Source: Myxococcota bacterium
Lineage (GTDB): Bacteria > Myxococcota_A > Polyangia > HGW-17
Length of the DNA stretch: 44,467 bases
Reading direction: 5' to 3'
Assembly (NCBI GenBank): GCA_018821305.1
Contig: JAHJMN010000056.1
Coordinates: 1 to 44,467, forward strand
Part shown: piece by piece, positions 43,984 to 44,467 of the stretch
Layout: each line of letters opens with the position of its first letter
Numbering within the stretch: the stretch's first letter is position 1
Program-made: the position numbers and the translations under genes
The notes under the pieces: generated by a model
The model's database searches: none
What the model was told of the DNA's origin: nothing
The model's input: the letters and a program-made list of their open reading frames with translations, nothing else

Positions 43984-44056
43984 GGGCCCATAGCTCAATC
44001 GGTAGAGCAGCGGACTCTTAATCCGGAGGTTGAAGGTTCGATTCCTTCTGGGCTCA
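43984..44056 (+). tRNA. tRNA-Lys (anticodon CTT)
   Basis: The 73-nt sequence folds as a cloverleaf: acceptor GGGCCCA with TGGGCTC (one G-T wobble), D arm GCTC/GAGC, anticodon loop CTCTTAA (44015-44021) with anticodon CTT at 44017-44019, and T arm GAAGG-TTCGATT-CCTTC. CCA is not encoded. The 27-43 pair is a G-G mismatch. It lies 30 bp after tRNA-Arg and is probably co-transcribed. Confidence 0.96.
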
Positions 44057-44060
44057 CAAA

Positions 44061-44186
44061 TCATTTCAATAACTCAGCAAACCCATCAAAATCGCGATAA
44101 TAAAATTTCCCGGTTTTTTCCCGGTCAGCGCGGGTAGTAGTTTCTGTCTGCAATACATACAACAACCGTGGTCTTCTTTCCACCAT
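44061..44186 (-). CDS. Small ORF or 3' remnant of a gene, 41 residues
   Basis: The frame reads MVERRPRLLYVLQTETTTR and then a Lys/Tyr/Asp-rich half ending GFAELLK. The composition is protein-like with balanced charges. The frame is open for another 11 codons upstream to a stop. An AGAGGG lies upstream of an in-frame TTG (TTG-CAG) rather than of the ATG, so the start is unsure. It begins 5 bp after tRNA-Lys on the opposite strand. It could be a small gene or the tail of an older gene. Family unknown. Confidence 0.35.
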   Translation of the reverse strand: MVERRPRLLYVLQTETTTRADREKTGKFYYRDFDGFAELLK

Positions 44187-44245
44187 GACCGACTGCAATG
44201 AAACAAGCCCTCTTGCTTACGTTTCGCTCATCAACTATGATTAGT

Positions 44246-44379
44246 CTAAGTCCTGATTAAAAAAAGAATTCAAAAAATGAATTTTTATCAGGACATAGAC
44301 CACAAGATGTTGTATTTATAGGAGTGCCCTGTAAGAAATTTTAACAAATTCCTTCGCAAAGCGAATAACAGGGCACGAA
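44246..44379 (+). repeat. Full three-module interspersed repeat (forward orientation)
   Basis: Module A is a hairpin with ends GTCCTGAT (44250-44257) and ATCAGGAC (44287-44294). The linker ACAAGATGTTGTATTTATAG spans 44302-44321. The cruciform module has a perfect 9-bp outer stem, GTGCCCTGT (44324-44332) with ACAGGGCAC (44368-44376), enclosing an A/T-rich arm and the TTCGC-AAA-GCGAA hairpin (44353-44365). The outer stems differ from the 19769 copy but still pair. It lies directly upstream of the gene starting at 44403. Confidence 0.75.
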
Positions 44380-44402
44380 AAAACCTGTTTGGAAGGCGCA
44401 AG

Positions 44403-44467
44403 ATGTACCAGCTCGGTGATGAAAAACAGACGTCAGTTGACCTCAAATACAACATTCGAGGCCTTCT
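44403..44467 (+). CDS. Start of an unidentified protein (runs off the window)
   Basis: An ATG at 44403 follows GGAAGG (44391-44396) with a 6-nt spacer, a good ribosome site. The frame stays open to the window end and gives MYQLGDEKQTSVDLKYNIRG plus one more residue. Too little is visible to name a family. Confidence 0.5.
   Translation, partial: MYQLGDEKQTSVDLKYNIRGL

Overview
The window looks like a chromosomal segment of a Gram-negative bacterium of modest GC content. It encodes many lipobox-type lipoproteins, an outer-membrane porin, a Myxococcus-type Cys-rich repeat (DUF4215-like) protein, an FHA-GGDEF protein, large hybrid histidine kinases and an M50-scpA-scpB-rluB cluster. That combination fits Myxococcota or another former deltaproteobacterial lineage. 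This is inferred from gene content; there is no rRNA to settle it. No phage, integrase, transposase or CRISPR array was found, so this is a core-type region. Its unusual content is several families of short structured repeats between genes.

Layout. 1-3.1 kb: a small lipoprotein, a repeat-rich gap, and a PadR regulator with a HAAS/Sensor-type membrane protein behind a palindromic operator. 3.1-5.4 kb: a compact RuvC-like nuclease convergent with a tetratricopeptide-like lipoprotein. 5.6-9.7 kb: a tight plus-strand operon of aminotransferase, pyrE, two lipoproteins and an alpha/beta hydrolase lacking the nucleophile serine. 9.9-14.7 kb: a minus-strand operon of coiled-coil protein, glycerol kinase and FHA-diguanylate cyclase. 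14.9-19.7 kb: a carbohydrate operon of maltoporin-like porin, lipid-anchored GH13 amylase and M20 amidohydrolase. 20-25.1 kb: pgi, then lipoprotein, DHH phosphoesterase and zinc-ribbon membrane protein. 25.3-32.9 kb: RidA, a large Cys-rich surface lipoprotein, a zinc-ribbon small protein, an EFR1-type flavodoxin-ferredoxin and aminopeptidase N. 33-38.1 kb: two hybrid histidine kinases and a single-domain response regulator, forming a phosphorelay with no DNA-binding output. 38.2-43.5 kb: RluA-type pseudouridine synthase and a conserved proline-rich protein, divergent from M50 protease, ScpA, ScpB and RluB. 43.8-44.5 kb: tRNA-Arg(TCG), tRNA-Lys(CTT), a small ORF and the start of an unidentified gene.

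The most notable content is non-coding. There are four repeat families. (a) A CCTG/CAGG-periodic long hairpin with a conserved tail occurs three times, each just 3' of a plus-strand gene. (b) A three-module element combines a terminal-inverted-repeat hairpin, a conserved linker and a two-arm cruciform; it is present in both orientations and as fragments. (c) A three-hairpin element has compensatory base changes between its two copies. (d) A degenerate repeat of about 55 bp occurs in tandem. No transposase accompanies them. They could be non-autonomous mobile elements or RNA 3'-end signals. No complete new protein system is evident. The best protein-level leads are the Ser-to-Gly hydrolase, the RuvC-like protein, the unassigned kinase input domain and the glpK/coiled-coil/diguanylate cyclase operon.
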